NCBI GenBank assembly: GCA_009993635.1
Contig: JAACTC010000005.1
Span: forward strand, 742,947 to 806,946
Reading direction: 5' to 3'
Length of the DNA stretch: 64,000 nt
DNA from: Erythrobacter sp.
GTDB taxonomy: Bacteria; Pseudomonadota; Alphaproteobacteria; Sphingomonadales; Sphingomonadaceae
A program made the translations under genes and the position numbers. Numbering within the stretch: the stretch's first letter is position 1; each line of letters begins with the position of its first letter. Shown here in pieces: positions 1-9,651 of the stretch. The notes beneath the pieces were generated by a model. The model made no database searches. It had not been told where the DNA came from and was given only the letters and a program-made list of their open reading frames with translations.

Positions 1-1269
1 ATGTCGCCCGACTATGCCGGTGCCGACGTCGTGCTGGTCAACACCTGCGGCTTCCTCGATTCCGCGAAAGAAGAGAGCCTGCAGGCGATTGGCGAAGCCA
101 TTGCAGAAAACGGCCGCGTGATCGTGACCGGTTGCATGGGCGACGAGGCGGACGCGATCCGCGCCGCGCATCCTCAGGTGCTCGCGGTCACCGGCGCGCA
201 TCAGTACGAACAGGTGGTGGAAGCGGTGCACGAATACGCGCCGCCTAGCCAGGGTCCGTACGTGGACCTGATCCCCCAGCCCGATCTGGCGGATATCAAG
301 CTGACCCCGCGCCATTACAGCTACCTCAAGATTTCCGAGGGCTGCAATCACTCCTGCGCCTTCTGCATCATCCCGACCCTGCGCGGCAAACTCGCCAGCA
401 GGCGGATCGATGCGGTGCTGCGCGAGGCGGAAAAGCTGGTCGCGGCGGGGACCAAGGAACTGCTGGTCATCAGCCAGGACACTTCGGCTTACGGCGTCGA
501 CACCCGCCACGATGCGCGCGAGTGGAAGGGCAGAGAAGTCCGCGCGCACATGACCGACCTTGCGCGCGAGCTGGGCCAGCTGCGCACCGATCAGGGCGCG
601 CCGCCATGGGTGCGGCTGCACTATGTGTACCCCTACCCGCATGTCGATCAGGTCATCCCGCTGATGGCCGAAGGGCTGCTGACGCCCTATCTCGACATTC
701 CGTTCCAGCACGCCGCGCCCTCTGTCCTGAAGCGCATGAAGCGCCCCGCGAACGAGGCAAAGGTGCTCGAACGGCTGAAAAGCTGGCGCGACATCTGCCC
801 CGATATCGCGGTCCGCTCCAGCTTCGTGGTCGGCTTCCCCGGCGAGACCGAGGCGGATTTCGAATACCTGCTCGACTGGCTCGAAGAAGCGCAGCTCGAC
901 CGCGTGGGCGCGTTCCGGTTCGAACCGGTCGAAGGCGCGGCGGCCAATGCCCTGCCCGATCCGGTGCCCGAAGCGGTGAAGGAAGAACGCTACGCCCGGA
1001 TCATGGAAGCGACCGCGCGGATCAGCGCGGCCAAGCTGCAAGCCAAGATCGGCCGCACGCTGCCGGTGATTATCGACGAAGTCGGCGAGCCTGACGAGGA
1101 TGGCGATATCGGTGCAACCGGCCGCAGCCAGGCTGATGCACCCGAGATCGACGGTAACGTGTTCCTGCGCAATGTCTCTGCCAGCCTCGTCCCCGGTGAT
1201 ATCGTGGACGTGCAGGTCGAAGACGCGGACGAGCATGATCTTTTCGGCGTACCCAGCGGAAATATCTGA
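1..1269 (+). CDS. rimO: Ribosomal protein S12 methylthiotransferase RimO, 5' truncated by the window edge
   Basis: Radical SAM enzyme that adds a methylthio group to the conserved aspartate of ribosomal protein S12. The visible 422 residues hold the end of the N-terminal cluster-binding domain (Cys16 in NTCGF, Cys45 in GCMGD), the radical SAM CxxxCxxC motif at Cys115, Cys119 and Cys122, and a C-terminal TRAM-like domain. The usual N-terminal stretch with its first cluster cysteine is absent, so the ATG at base 1 is an internal methionine and the true start lies upstream of the window. MiaB is the main alternative; the [13 protein letters not shown] and [11 protein letters not shown] sequences fit RimO better. 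Confidence 0.93.
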   Translation: MSPDYAGADVVLVNTCGFLDSAKEESLQAIGEAIAENGRVIVTGCMGDEADAIRAAHPQVLAVTGAHQYEQVVEAVHEYAPPSQGPYVDLIPQPDLADIKLTPRHYSYLKISEGCNHSCAFCIIPTLRGKLASRRIDAVLREAEKLVAAGTKELLVISQDTSAYGVDTRHDAREWKGREVRAHMTDLARELGQLRTDQGAPPWVRLHYVYPYPHVDQVIPLMAEGLLTPYLDIPFQHAAPSVLKRMKRPANEAKVLERLKSWRDICPDIAVRSSFVVGFPGETEADFEYLLDWLEEAQLDRVGAFRFEPVEGAAANALPDPVPEAVKEERYARIMEATARISAAKLQAKIGRTLPVIIDEVGEPDEDGDIGATGRSQADAPEIDGNVFLRNVSASLVPGDIVDVQVEDADEHDLFGVPSGNI

Positions 1270-1308
1270 TTTCGCCCGGCACTAAGTGCGCGTGAGACGT
1301 TACCGGGT

Positions 1309-2106
1309 ATGACCATCTCGATCCGATCCAGCTTCGCCTTCACGACCGAGGCGCCGACCGACGCGCTGCTGCAATTCGCGGTCGCGGATATTCCCGAACA
1401 GAAACTCCTGATGTGCCGCACGGGCATGACCGACGCGGCCAAGTGCGCGCGCATCCCCGCGCAGGAGGACATTGGCGAGCGGGTGTGGGTGCGCGCCGAC
1501 GGCCGGTTCGAGGTCCACCACGAGGCGCAAGTGGAAATCCAGCGGCAGATCGTCGACCTGCCGTCGCTGAAACAGCTCGACCCGCACAAGATGCCCGGCG
1601 CCCCGGTGAAATACCTGTTCGATTCGCGCTATTGCCAGGCGGACAAGTTCCAGTCCTTCGTTGACGATCAGTTCGGCGGCACTTCCGGCGGCGCGCGCAT
1701 CCAGGCGATCCGCGACTGGGTGGCTGGCAAGTTCACCTACGCGCCCGGCAGCTCGGATGCGTCCACCACCGCGCTCGACAGCTTTATCGAACGCCGCGGC
1801 ATCTGCCGCGACTATGCGCATATCGTGGTCACGCTGGCCCGCGCGAGCGTGATCCCCGCGCGGTTCGTGGCCTGCTACGCCCCCGGGGTGACGCCGCCCG
1901 ATTTCCACGCCGTGGCCGAAGTGTTCCTGTGCGATCCCGATTCGCAGGACGGCGGCACATGGCAGCTGGTCGATGCGACCGGCATGGCCGGGCCCGAGGA
2001 CATCGTGAAAATCGGCGTGGGCCGCGATGCCGCCGACGTCAGCTTCCTGACCAGCTTCGGCATGGTCGAGCTGTGCGAGAAGACCGTGCAGGTAACGCAC
2101 GACTAG
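1309..2106 (+). CDS. Transglutaminase-like domain protein
   Basis: A 265-residue protein with a transglutaminase/cysteine-protease-type core. The catalytic triad can be read directly: Cys166 in RRGICRDYAH, His200 in DFHAVAEV and Asp222 in LVDATGMA, in the usual order and spacing. There is no signal peptide, so it is probably cytoplasmic. It starts 39 bases after rimO on the same strand and could be cotranscribed. Members of this family are often annotated only as transglutaminase family proteins; the substrate is not predictable from sequence. Confidence 0.85.
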   Translation: MTISIRSSFAFTTEAPTDALLQFAVADIPEQKLLMCRTGMTDAAKCARIPAQEDIGERVWVRADGRFEVHHEAQVEIQRQIVDLPSLKQLDPHKMPGAPVKYLFDSRYCQADKFQSFVDDQFGGTSGGARIQAIRDWVAGKFTYAPGSSDASTTALDSFIERRGICRDYAHIVVTLARASVIPARFVACYAPGVTPPDFHAVAEVFLCDPDSQDGGTWQLVDATGMAGPEDIVKIGVGRDAADVSFLTSFGMVELCEKTVQVTHD

Positions 2107-2226
2107 GCCGTTGCGCCGCTGCGGCGGAAACGCGCGTTAACCTTTGCCCGGTATACCGTCTCCTGCAGAGACGCGGCCCACCAACACGCTGGGTTTCTGC
2201 ACGCGCGCGAGGCAAATGGCATCACT

Positions 2227-3081
2227 ATGACCAAGGCACTCATCTGGATCGGCGGAGCGACCCTCGCCACTGTGGCGCTGTTTGGCGGCGCTACGATCGC
2301 TGCGCGCATGGTCGCCGACAGCAACGCCGCGTCGAGCGTGGCGATCGCGCCGACGATCGAAGATGCAATTCCCGTCGATCCGTCGAAATTCGTCGAGGGC
2401 GAGCCTGTGGATCAGGCCACCGCGCCGATCGATCCCGAGACGGCGACCGACAGCGCCCTGACCGACGAAACCGTAGAGGCACCGGAAACGGCGCCCGCCG
2501 GAACCGCCCGGCGCGAACCTTCTGCTACCGGCTCGGCGCAGGACGGGGAAACCGTGTACGATGCGCGCGATCGCGCGACGCGTTCTGTTGCCGCCCGCAC
2601 CGCCCCCGCCCGCGCGGAGCCGCTGGTGGTGAAGCGCGTGCTGCCGATCAACGGCCCGATTAAATATGGCGAATGGCACTGGGACACCGATGGCGTTCCG
2701 CCGGGGAAGATCGTGATGACGGTCGATCTCGACGCGCGCGTGATCTCCGTATTCCGTGGCGGGTATGAAATCGGCGCGGCTGCGGTGCTGCTGGGTACGC
2801 AGGAACATCCGACCCCGCTCGGCACCTTCCCGATCCGCTACAAGATGCGCGACAACGTGTCGGAGAAATACAACAACGCGCCAATGCCCTATTCGATGTT
2901 CCTGACCAGCGATGGCATCGCGCTGCACGGCTCGCAGGTGGAAAACGGCTATGCCAGCCACGGCTGCATCGGGCTGCCCAATGAATTCGCTGCCAAGGTG
3001 TTCGCCGTCGCCAAGAAGGGCGACAAGGTGATCATCACCCGGGGCGAGAAATTGCAGCTGGGTTCGCCGATCGGCGGTTAA
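2227..3081 (+). CDS. L,D-transpeptidase (YkuD domain), membrane-anchored
   Basis: A 284-residue protein with an N-terminal hydrophobic segment (about residues 5-27) acting as signal anchor, an acidic Pro/Ala/Thr-rich linker to about residue 130, then a YkuD catalytic domain. The active-site signature is present: His234 in ALHGSQ and His245-Gly-Cys247 in ASHGCIGLPN. The enzyme would act in the periplasm, making 3-3 peptidoglycan cross-links or attaching proteins to the wall. The residue after the motif Cys-Ile is Gly where many family members have Arg. The gene converges on tilS and the two stop codons overlap by 4 bases. Confidence 0.9.
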   Translation: MTKALIWIGGATLATVALFGGATIAARMVADSNAASSVAIAPTIEDAIPVDPSKFVEGEPVDQATAPIDPETATDSALTDETVEAPETAPAGTARREPSATGSAQDGETVYDARDRATRSVAARTAPARAEPLVVKRVLPINGPIKYGEWHWDTDGVPPGKIVMTVDLDARVISVFRGGYEIGAAAVLLGTQEHPTPLGTFPIRYKMRDNVSEKYNNAPMPYSMFLTSDGIALHGSQVENGYASHGCIGLPNEFAAKVFAVAKKGDKVIITRGEKLQLGSPIGG

Positions 3082-4076
3082 TTGGTCCTGCGGGGCGGCT
3101 CGCGCTCGAACTTCCATGCATCGACCTGGCTGCGCGGCTGCCACTGGTGCCACGCGCTCCGGGCCATGACCCCACCCAGACACGCCGCGCCATCCCTGCG
3201 CAGCGCCTCCACCATCGTGGCGACCGCCGACCCGCGCGGCTTCGCCCCGAACTCCGCAAGGATGCGTTCGACCACCTCCAGCTCAAGCAGGAAGGGGTGG
3301 CCGGGGTGAAACCAGATCGCCGCGCCTTCGCGAAAAACGCATTCCTCGTAGGTCTGGTTGATCGCGCGTCCTACGATCCGCTCCGCATCCTGCAAGATCC
3401 GCGCACTGCGGGCGACCGCGACCGGATCGATCCAGTCGGCATCGCGCAGGGCACTGCGCAATCGCACCCGGTCGAACCGTTCGTCCGCATTCGAGGAATC
3501 GCGAACAGGCTCGATCCCCGCCTCGGCAACGATCTGCTCTAGCTCCTGTTTGCGCCATTCGAGCAGCGGCCGCACGATCAGCACTTCGGCGAGCGGACAG
3601 GCATTGGTATCGACCCGAAGGGCGCGAATTCCAGCGAGCCCCGCCACCCCGCTCCCCCGGTTCAGCCGCATCAGCACGGTCTCGGCCTGATCGTCGGCGT
3701 GGTGGGCCGTGGCAAGGGTCGAAGTCCCCAAGTCGAGAAACGCAACGTACAGCGCCCGATACCGCGCCTCGCGCGCGCGATCCTGCAAATTGCCCTCCGC
3801 CACCGCGACCCTGCGGGTCAGGTGCGGAATGCCGAGCGAACCGCAAAGCTCGTGCACGAAGGCGGCCTCGCCCGCACTCTCGGGCCGCAGGCCGTGGTCC
3901 ACGGTGGCAGCGACCACCCGCCCCGGCAGGGCGGCGTGGGCGAGAAGGAGCAGCGCCAGACTGTCGGGGCCGCCGGAGACAGCGACCCCCAGGCGACCGC
4001 CCTCGTCATGTTCGATCCAGAGCTTTTCCAGCTCGGTACGAAAGCGGTCTACCTTTTGTCCGGACGGAAGCTGCAC
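3078..4076 (-). CDS. tilS: tRNA(Ile)-lysidine synthase TilS
   Basis: ATP-dependent enzyme that converts C34 of the CAU-anticodon tRNA-Ile to lysidine so that it reads AUA codons. The PP-loop SGGPDS is at residues 34-39 of 332, followed by VDHGLR and ATAHHADDQAETVLMRL, typical of TilS. The start is a GTG lying 1 base beyond the stop of cpoB, so translation is probably coupled. The protein is shorter than E. coli TilS, consistent with the short alphaproteobacterial form that lacks most of the C-terminal tRNA-binding extension. Confidence 0.93.
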   Translation of the reverse strand: MQLPSGQKVDRFRTELEKLWIEHDEGGRLGVAVSGGPDSLALLLLAHAALPGRVVAATVDHGLRPESAGEAAFVHELCGSLGIPHLTRRVAVAEGNLQDRAREARYRALYVAFLDLGTSTLATAHHADDQAETVLMRLNRGSGVAGLAGIRALRVDTNACPLAEVLIVRPLLEWRKQELEQIVAEAGIEPVRDSSNADERFDRVRLRSALRDADWIDPVAVARSARILQDAERIVGRAINQTYEECVFREGAAIWFHPGHPFLLELEVVERILAEFGAKPRGSAVATMVEALRRDGAACLGGVMARSAWHQWQPRSQVDAWKFEREPPRRTN

Positions 4077-4077
4077 C

Positions 4078-5025
4078 TTATCCCGGGCAGTTCACCTTGC
4101 GGCGATTGGACTGGTACTGATCGCTCAGGCGACCGGTCGCAATCGCCGGGTAGGTCTCGCTGAATTCGGCCAGCGCGATGCACGCGCGGTCCGTATCCTT
4201 CAGCTCGATCATCGCCTCGGCCAGATAGAGCAGGCTGTCCGGTGCGCGCGCGGCGTCGTTATCCGCCTGATAGTTCTGCAGGAACCACGGCGCGGCCTCG
4301 CGAGCCTGGCCATTGTCGAGGAACGCCCGGCCCAGCAGGTTGCGGCCATAGGTCGTGCGCCAATGATCGGGGTATTTCTCCACGAAGGCGGCGAGTGCCT
4401 GCTGCGCTTCGGGGTAGAATTTCGCTTCCCACAGACGGAAGCCGTAGGAATATTCGTCATCCCCCGCATCGTCGGTCTGCGGTTTGGCGATCGCGCGGAC
4501 TGCGGCAAGACGTTCCGCGCTGGGGCCAGCGGCCTGCGCGGGGGTTGGCGTCGGCGTGGGCGCGGAAGTGGTCGCCGGGCGCGTGGTCGCGGGCGTGGTG
4601 CCGCCACTATTCGCCACGGGCGTGGTGGCGGTGCCCGGCGCGGTGCGCGCGGCGATGCTTTCCAGCGCGGACAGGCGTTGTTCGAGCCCCTGCTGCCGGT
4701 TGTTGGTCAGTTCGACCTGCCCCGTCAGCGTCTGGATCGAGGATTCGAGCGCATCGAGCCGCGCAAGAATATCGGTCACCGCAGTGGTCTGCGCGGCGGT
4801 GTTGCCGCCAGTAGTGGCGGGCGCGGAAATATCGGGTTGGAAATAGCGGCCATCCCCGCCGGGGAAGACCTGGCGCTGCAGCGCGCGCACTTCGGATTCG
4901 AGCTTGCGAATCCGCGCTTCGTCATTGTCCTGCGCCATTGCAGGCATGGCCGAGGTCGCCAGCAGGCCGGCCAGCGCGCCCATCAAAATGGCGCGGGGCT
5001 TGGCGGGGGAATTAAGCAAAATCAT
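4078..5025 (-). CDS. cpoB: Tol-Pal system protein CpoB/YbgF
   Basis: Periplasmic TPR protein that links outer-membrane constriction by Tol-Pal with peptidoglycan synthesis in other proteobacteria. Visible parts are a signal peptide ending near AMA-QDND, a short coiled coil (KLESEVRALQRQV), a Pro/Thr/Ala-rich linker and about 120 C-terminal residues of TPR repeats. I chose the ATG at 5025 over the GTG at 5043 because GAGGGAG sits just upstream of it; this gives 315 residues. No tol or pal genes are in the window; the gene sits between rodZ and tilS. Confidence 0.87.
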   Translation of the reverse strand: MILLNSPAKPRAILMGALAGLLATSAMPAMAQDNDEARIRKLESEVRALQRQVFPGGDGRYFQPDISAPATTGGNTAAQTTAVTDILARLDALESSIQTLTGQVELTNNRQQGLEQRLSALESIAARTAPGTATTPVANSGGTTPATTRPATTSAPTPTPTPAQAAGPSAERLAAVRAIAKPQTDDAGDDEYSYGFRLWEAKFYPEAQQALAAFVEKYPDHWRTTYGRNLLGRAFLDNGQAREAAPWFLQNYQADNDAARAPDSLLYLAEAMIELKDTDRACIALAEFSETYPAIATGRLSDQYQSNRRKVNCPG

Positions 5026-5105
5026 CGTCTCCCTCGTGTTCACTAGGTCGTGGCGGTCATGCCCGGCTGCCGACGAACCGGGCCTGAACCATCGCCGTTA
5101 GAAAT

Positions 5106-5963
5106 CTATTCGCCGCCCTGCGGCGCCGCGCTGCCGGCTTGCGGGCGACTGGTCGGCGGGGTGGCATCGCGGGCGAGCAGGGCCTGCGCGCTCACTTCCA
5201 CATCGCTCATCACCTGATCGTCTTCCGCCAGCGGCGCCACGCGCTGGCCGCCTATCGTAATCGTGAAGGCATCGGGCCGACCCGTGCGGACCTGCGGATC
5301 GCTGGCGTCCTCGGGGATCGTGTACCGTTCCCCGCGCGCCATCAGCTTTTCCATCAGAATGTCGGACTCATTGCCATCGTAGAAACGGATCCACATCCCG
5401 TCCTCGTTCGAAGTGAACACCACCGGCCCATCCGCGACGGGCCGCTGGCTGGCGCTCTGCGTGGCGGCGGTCGCCACCTGCTGTTCGGCAAGATCGCGCT
5501 CTTCCTGTTCGGCGAGCAGCGTATCCGGCTCACCGCCCGGATCGAAGAAGGTGCGCGAAAAGGCGAACACCCCGGCCAGCAGCACCAGCGCCGCGACGAT
5601 GGAGCCGAACACGAGCCCGCGCGAAGGCAGGCGAGTGGGATCCTCGGTCTGCATCGTGCCGTCGCGCAGCCGCTCTGCCGGGTCTTCGATTCCCAGCTGC
5701 TCGCGCACGTCGTTGACGATTTCCTCGTCGTTGAGGCCCACTGCGCGGGCGTAACTGCGCGAAAATCCGATCGCGTAGGTGCGCCCGGGCAATACCGCAA
5801 AATCGCCGTCTTCGATCGTTTCCAGGTGCCGTTTGGGAATGCGGGTTTTCGACGACACATCGTCGACCGACATCCCCATCGCCTCGCGCGCGGCACGCAG
5901 CCGCTCGCCCGGGGCCGTGGGCTCGGAATTGTCGATTTCGAATCCGGCTTCGTCTTCAGCCAT
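5106..5963 (-). CDS. rodZ: RodZ-like helix-turn-helix membrane protein
   Basis: Probable cell-shape protein that couples the MreB cytoskeleton to the membrane. It has a cytoplasmic HTH domain (about residues 18-90, with GERLRAAREAMGMSVDDVS), one transmembrane helix (about 115-135) and a periplasmic RodZ C-terminal (DUF4115-like) domain. That order is diagnostic for RodZ and excludes an ordinary transcription regulator. The C-terminus is Ala/Pro/Gln-rich. It lies upstream of cpoB and tilS on the same strand. Confidence 0.85.
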   Translation of the reverse strand: MAEDEAGFEIDNSEPTAPGERLRAAREAMGMSVDDVSSKTRIPKRHLETIEDGDFAVLPGRTYAIGFSRSYARAVGLNDEEIVNDVREQLGIEDPAERLRDGTMQTEDPTRLPSRGLVFGSIVAALVLLAGVFAFSRTFFDPGGEPDTLLAEQEERDLAEQQVATAATQSASQRPVADGPVVFTSNEDGMWIRFYDGNESDILMEKLMARGERYTIPEDASDPQVRTGRPDAFTITIGGQRVAPLAEDDQVMSDVEVSAQALLARDATPPTSRPQAGSAAPQGGE

Positions 5964-6020
5964 GACCTATCCTTAACGCCCCGCTGCAAGTAGCCCCCCT
6001 GCACCGGCGCAAGCCTAGCG

Positions 6021-6038
6021 GGCTTCGCTGGCGAAGCC
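6021..6038. other. Stem-loop downstream of ptsP
   Basis: A perfect 7-bp inverted repeat, GGCTTCG / CGAAGCC with a 4-base loop, in the gap between ptsP and rodZ. There is no T run on either strand, so it is not a classical intrinsic terminator; it could be an RNA-processing or transcript-end hairpin. Confidence 0.3.
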
Positions 6039-6086
6039 AACGCCCGCAATACCGGATTTCGCGCCTTTTTCGCACCTGCAGCAGGG

Positions 6087-8360
6087 TCAGTCGGCTTCGA
6101 TCCCGCGTTCCTGCGCCCACGCGGCGATTGCGGCCCGCGTATCCTTGGGCGGCTTCACCAGCAGGTCGTTCATAAACGCTCCGACCTCGGCCAGGTCGAT
6201 CTGGCGGATCAGCTCCTTGATCGGGCCGACCGACACGGGCGTGATCGACAGGCGGCGATAGCCAAGGCCCAGCAGCGCAAGCGCCTCCAGCCGCCGCCCG
6301 CCCATTTCGCCGCACAGGCCCAGCGTGACCGGCTGGCCGGTGGTCTTGTCGACGATCCGCTTCAGGAACCGCAGGATGGCGGGCGAAAGCCAGTCGTACC
6401 GCGCGGCGAGCTTGGGATTGGCGCGATCCGCGGCGAACAGGAACTGCGTCAGGTCGTTGGTGCCGACCGAAAGGAACGAGACCCTGGGCAGGATGAGGTC
6501 GAGCACCTCGACCAGCGATGGCACTTCTATCATGGCTCCGTATTCGATCGTTTCGGGCAGCATGATGCGCTTGTGCGTCCGCAGGAATTCCAGCTGCTGT
6601 TCGAACACGCCGCGCGCGGCATCGAATTCCCACGGTTCCGACACCATCGGGAACATCACCCTGAGCGTGCGCCCGCCCGACGCCTCTATCAGTGCGCGGG
6701 CCTGTGCCTTGAACAGGCCTTCGCGCTCCAGCGCCAGCCGCAGCGCGCGCCACCCCATCGCAGGGTTCTCGTCTTCCAGGCTGCTGTCGTTGGAGAGGTA
6801 AGGAACCGCCTTGTCGCCGCCGATATCGACGGTGCGGAACACCACCGGCTTGTCGCCTGCGGCATCCAGCACATCGCGGTAGAAACGCGTCTGCTTTTCG
6901 CGCTGGGGCAAGGTGGCGGAGACGAGGAACTGGAACTCGGTACGAAACAGGCCGATCCCATCCGCGCCGACCAGCTGGAGCGTGGTCAGATCGTCGCGCA
7001 GACCGGCGTTCATCATCACCTGGATACGCGTGCCGCAGCGTGTGAACGGCTCCACATCGCGCAGTTCGGCATAGGCGGCACGGCGCTCCTTCGACTTGGC
7101 GAAGCGCGCTTCGAACGCATCGACCACCGGTTGCAGCGCGCGCACATGCGCCAGCCCGGCCTCCGCGTCGAGCAGCAGGTGATCGCCATCGCCGATCACG
7201 CCGCGCAGGCCGCGCACCCGGCCCAGCACCGGAATACCCATCGCGCGCGCCACGATGACCACATGCGAGGTGAGCGATCCTTCTTCCAGGATCACGCCCT
7301 TCAGCCGTCGCCGGTCGTATTCCAGCAGTTCGGCGGGGCCAAGATTGCGCGCGATCAGGATCGAATCGTTCTTGAGGCCGGTGGTCGCGGCGGTGCCCAT
7401 CTGGCCCGACACGATGCGGAGCAGCCGGTTCGACAGGTCTTCCAGATCGTGCATCCGGTCCGCCAGCAGCGGGTCGTCGATCTCGCGCATCCGCATGCGG
7501 GTACGCTGCTGCACGCGCTCGATGGCCGCTTCGGCGGTCAGGCCTGCGTCGATCGCCTCGTTGATCCGGCGGCTCCACCCTTCGTCGTAGGCGAAGGCCT
7601 TATATGCGGCGAGCACCTCGTCGTGCTCTCCTCCGGCGCCGAATTCGGCCTGCTGCGCCATCTGGTCGATCTGTTCGCGCATCCGCTCGAACGCGCGATA
7701 GACCCTCTGCCGCTCGTACTCGGTGTCTTCCGCCACGACCTTGTCGATGGTGACGCGCGGCTGGTGAAACACCGCAGCGCCATTGGCGAGCCCGGCCACC
7801 AGCGTCAGCCCCGTCAGCTGCGCGGGGCCGGAACGTTCGGGCGCAGCCTCGTCCGCCGAGGACTCGTCGATCAGACCGGCGTTCACGATCAGCTCGCTCA
7901 GCACCATGGCGGTCGTCTGCAGCGCCTCGATCTCGACATCCTCGTAGCGGCGCGGATCGACATGCTGGACGTTCAGCGCACCCACCGCGCGCTCGCGGTA
8001 AACGATCGGCACGCCGGCAAAGCTGGAAAACTTCTCCTCGCCCGTTTCTGGGCGATACTGGAAATCGGGGTGCGCCTTCGCCTGCGCGAGGTTCAGCGTC
8101 GCGCCATTGGCAACGAGGGTTCCCGTCAGCCCTTCGCCCACCGCCATGCGGGTAACGTGGACGGCAGACTGGTTGAGCCCGCGCGTGGCGGAAAGCTCCA
8201 GCATCCCGCCGCGCAACAGGTAGATCGAACAGACTTCGCTATCCAGCGCCTCGCCGACAATCTCGACCGTGCGGTCAAGCTTGTCCTGCGCCGACTGGCG
8301 CGTTGCCATCAATTCGTGGAGGCCGGTCAGGATCTTCCGGGCAGCTGCTGTCGCACTCAT
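6087..8360 (-). CDS. ptsP: PEP-protein phosphotransferase PtsP (nitrogen PTS enzyme I)
   Basis: First phosphotransferase of the nitrogen-related PTS, moving phosphate from PEP to NPr. The domain order is a GAF sensor (about residues 15-150), the PEP-utilising N-terminal and swivelling His domains, then the PEP-binding barrel. The phosphorylated histidine is His366 in LTSHVVIVARAMG, and the barrel has the FRTEFQFL and GLCGEMGG motifs. I chose the ATG at 8360 (757 residues); a GTG at 8384 is possible, and neither has a strong Shine-Dalgarno sequence. The GAF domain separates it from sugar-PTS EI. Confidence 0.92.
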   Translation of the reverse strand: MSATAAARKILTGLHELMATRQSAQDKLDRTVEIVGEALDSEVCSIYLLRGGMLELSATRGLNQSAVHVTRMAVGEGLTGTLVANGATLNLAQAKAHPDFQYRPETGEEKFSSFAGVPIVYRERAVGALNVQHVDPRRYEDVEIEALQTTAMVLSELIVNAGLIDESSADEAAPERSGPAQLTGLTLVAGLANGAAVFHQPRVTIDKVVAEDTEYERQRVYRAFERMREQIDQMAQQAEFGAGGEHDEVLAAYKAFAYDEGWSRRINEAIDAGLTAEAAIERVQQRTRMRMREIDDPLLADRMHDLEDLSNRLLRIVSGQMGTAATTGLKNDSILIARNLGPAELLEYDRRRLKGVILEEGSLTSHVVIVARAMGIPVLGRVRGLRGVIGDGDHLLLDAEAGLAHVRALQPVVDAFEARFAKSKERRAAYAELRDVEPFTRCGTRIQVMMNAGLRDDLTTLQLVGADGIGLFRTEFQFLVSATLPQREKQTRFYRDVLDAAGDKPVVFRTVDIGGDKAVPYLSNDSSLEDENPAMGWRALRLALEREGLFKAQARALIEASGGRTLRVMFPMVSEPWEFDAARGVFEQQLEFLRTHKRIMLPETIEYGAMIEVPSLVEVLDLILPRVSFLSVGTNDLTQFLFAADRANPKLAARYDWLSPAILRFLKRIVDKTTGQPVTLGLCGEMGGRRLEALALLGLGYRRLSITPVSVGPIKELIRQIDLAEVGAFMNDLLVKPPKDTRAAIAAWAQERGIEAD

Positions 8361-8453
8361 GCCGGTTGAACTAGCCCATTGCACGGCGCAGGGGAAATGC
8401 CTTCGCCGTTCGCCAGGTCCGTCGGGGCCCGATTATGGGGGTGAGCCGGGGCG

Positions 8454-8609
8454 TCAGACGCCCCCCATCTCTTCCTTGAGGCGCAATTTCTGCTTCTTGA
8501 GGCTTTGAATCGCTGCATCATCGGGCGCGGGCTTGCGCATTTCCTCGGCAATCGCCTGGTCGAGGGTGGCGTGCTTGGATTTCAGCGCGGTGATGTGCGA
8601 AGCGTTCAT
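8454..8609 (-). CDS. YdcH family (DUF465) small protein
   Basis: A 51-residue, highly charged helical protein (MNASHITALKSKHATLDQAI...) matching the DUF465/YdcH pattern HxxLdxxI...LKkqKLrLKdei. The ATG at 8609 was chosen because AAGGAGAAGAGG lies just upstream; longer in-frame extensions carry no family signal. The function of the family is not established. Confidence 0.8.
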   Translation of the reverse strand: MNASHITALKSKHATLDQAIAEEMRKPAPDDAAIQSLKKQKLRLKEEMGGV

Positions 8610-8837
8610 ATGCCTCTTCTCCTTCTTGTCGAACCGGCGCGCCGGGCGGCGAGCCACGCGGAGGTCGACAGCCGGACGCCCGTTCGAAGGGTGCGGCACG
8701 TCGGCCACCGCAAATGGGATACAACCATAGAATCGCATTCCTGCGAAGGGCTGTTATGACGCCTTGCGATTAATGCGGTGTAACGTGCGCCGGGCTGCAA
8801 ACCGGTGGGCGTTCGTCTTGAACAGGGAACGGGTCAG

Positions 8838-9035
8838 GTGACCGAAGCGGAATTGCGCAAACGGCTGGAACAGCTGCGGATCGAACATCGCGATCTCGAT
8901 GCCGCAATCGACGCGCTGTCCGCCATGGCCACGCCCGACCAGCTGCAGATCGCGCGGCTCAAGAAGCGCAAGCTCCAACTGCGCGACCGGATCGCGGCGA
9001 TCGAGGACGAGCTGATCCCCGACATTATTGCGTGA
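8838..9035 (+). CDS. YdcH family (DUF465) small protein, second copy
   Basis: A 65-residue coiled-coil protein with the YdcH pattern: HRDLDAAIDAL, then LQIARLKKRKLQLRDRI. The GTG at 8838, with CAGGGAA upstream, is the likelier start; a GTG at 8805 would add 11 residues. It lies divergently from the first YdcH copy, 228 bases away, suggesting duplication of the family in this lineage. Function unknown. Confidence 0.75.
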   Translation: MTEAELRKRLEQLRIEHRDLDAAIDALSAMATPDQLQIARLKKRKLQLRDRIAAIEDELIPDIIA

Positions 9036-9171
9036 TCCGCCACCGCCGACGGGCGATTGCGGAACGCCCCTGCGGCAAAGTGTGCACAGGCACGTTGCAC
9101 CCGCCCCTTCGCGGGACAGTGCGCGCGACGCGCTTATCGCCCTGCAAACAGTGCACTAATCGTGCCGCCAT

Positions 9172-9630
9172 ATGAGGGACATGGTCGATATAACGGCGTT
9201 GATCGTCGAAGAGCTGTATTGCGAGGCGAACGTGCTGGCAGACGAGGTTCGCGCAGCATTCGCGCCAGCGGTCAGCGACCTGATGCCCATCGAGCTGCCG
9301 CTGCGCCGGGCGCTGGAATGCGAAGGTCTGAAGACGACCACGCGAATTATGCATGTGCTGGCATGGCTGCTCAATCACCGCGCCTTCCTGGCCGGGCAGA
9401 TGAGCGACCTGCAATGGGAACGCCACACCAACCTGCCGCCCGACCGCGCCCCGGCAGCCGAGATGATGGACCTGCTCGACCTGCAGACGCAGGTGCTGGT
9501 TGCCGAAACGCAGCGGCTGCATGCGCGCGTCGCCCGGCTCGATCGCGAATATCGTGCAGAGCGCCCGGCGAGCGCGACCCGGATCGGGCAGATCCACGAA
9601 CGGCTCGATCGCCACTTCGCGCAAGGCTGA
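9172..9630 (+). CDS. rcdA: DUF1465 protein, RcdA-like (regulator of CtrA degradation)
   Basis: A 152-residue, mostly helical protein. In Caulobacter the DUF1465 member RcdA is an adaptor that helps ClpXP degrade the cell-cycle regulator CtrA. The family signature can be seen in the Met-Arg-Ala-rich helices, including LTTTTRIMHVLAWLLNHRAF-like sequence (here LKTTTRIMHVLAWLLNHRAF) and the acidic C-terminal helices. The start at 9172 is followed by a second ATG at 9181. Family assignment is by recall of motifs; the adaptor role in this organism is inference. Confidence 0.7.
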   Translation: MRDMVDITALIVEELYCEANVLADEVRAAFAPAVSDLMPIELPLRRALECEGLKTTTRIMHVLAWLLNHRAFLAGQMSDLQWERHTNLPPDRAPAAEMMDLLDLQTQVLVAETQRLHARVARLDREYRAERPASATRIGQIHERLDRHFAQG

Positions 9631-9651
9631 ACGCAGCGGCAGAGCGGGGGC

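Noticed and set aside
1..3. ATG at base 1 as the rimO start
   Set aside because: The family's first cysteine-containing segment is missing, so the gene begins before the window.
3301..4076. Long plus-strand frames opposite tilS and cpoB
   Set aside because: Shadows of certain minus-strand genes; no domain signal.
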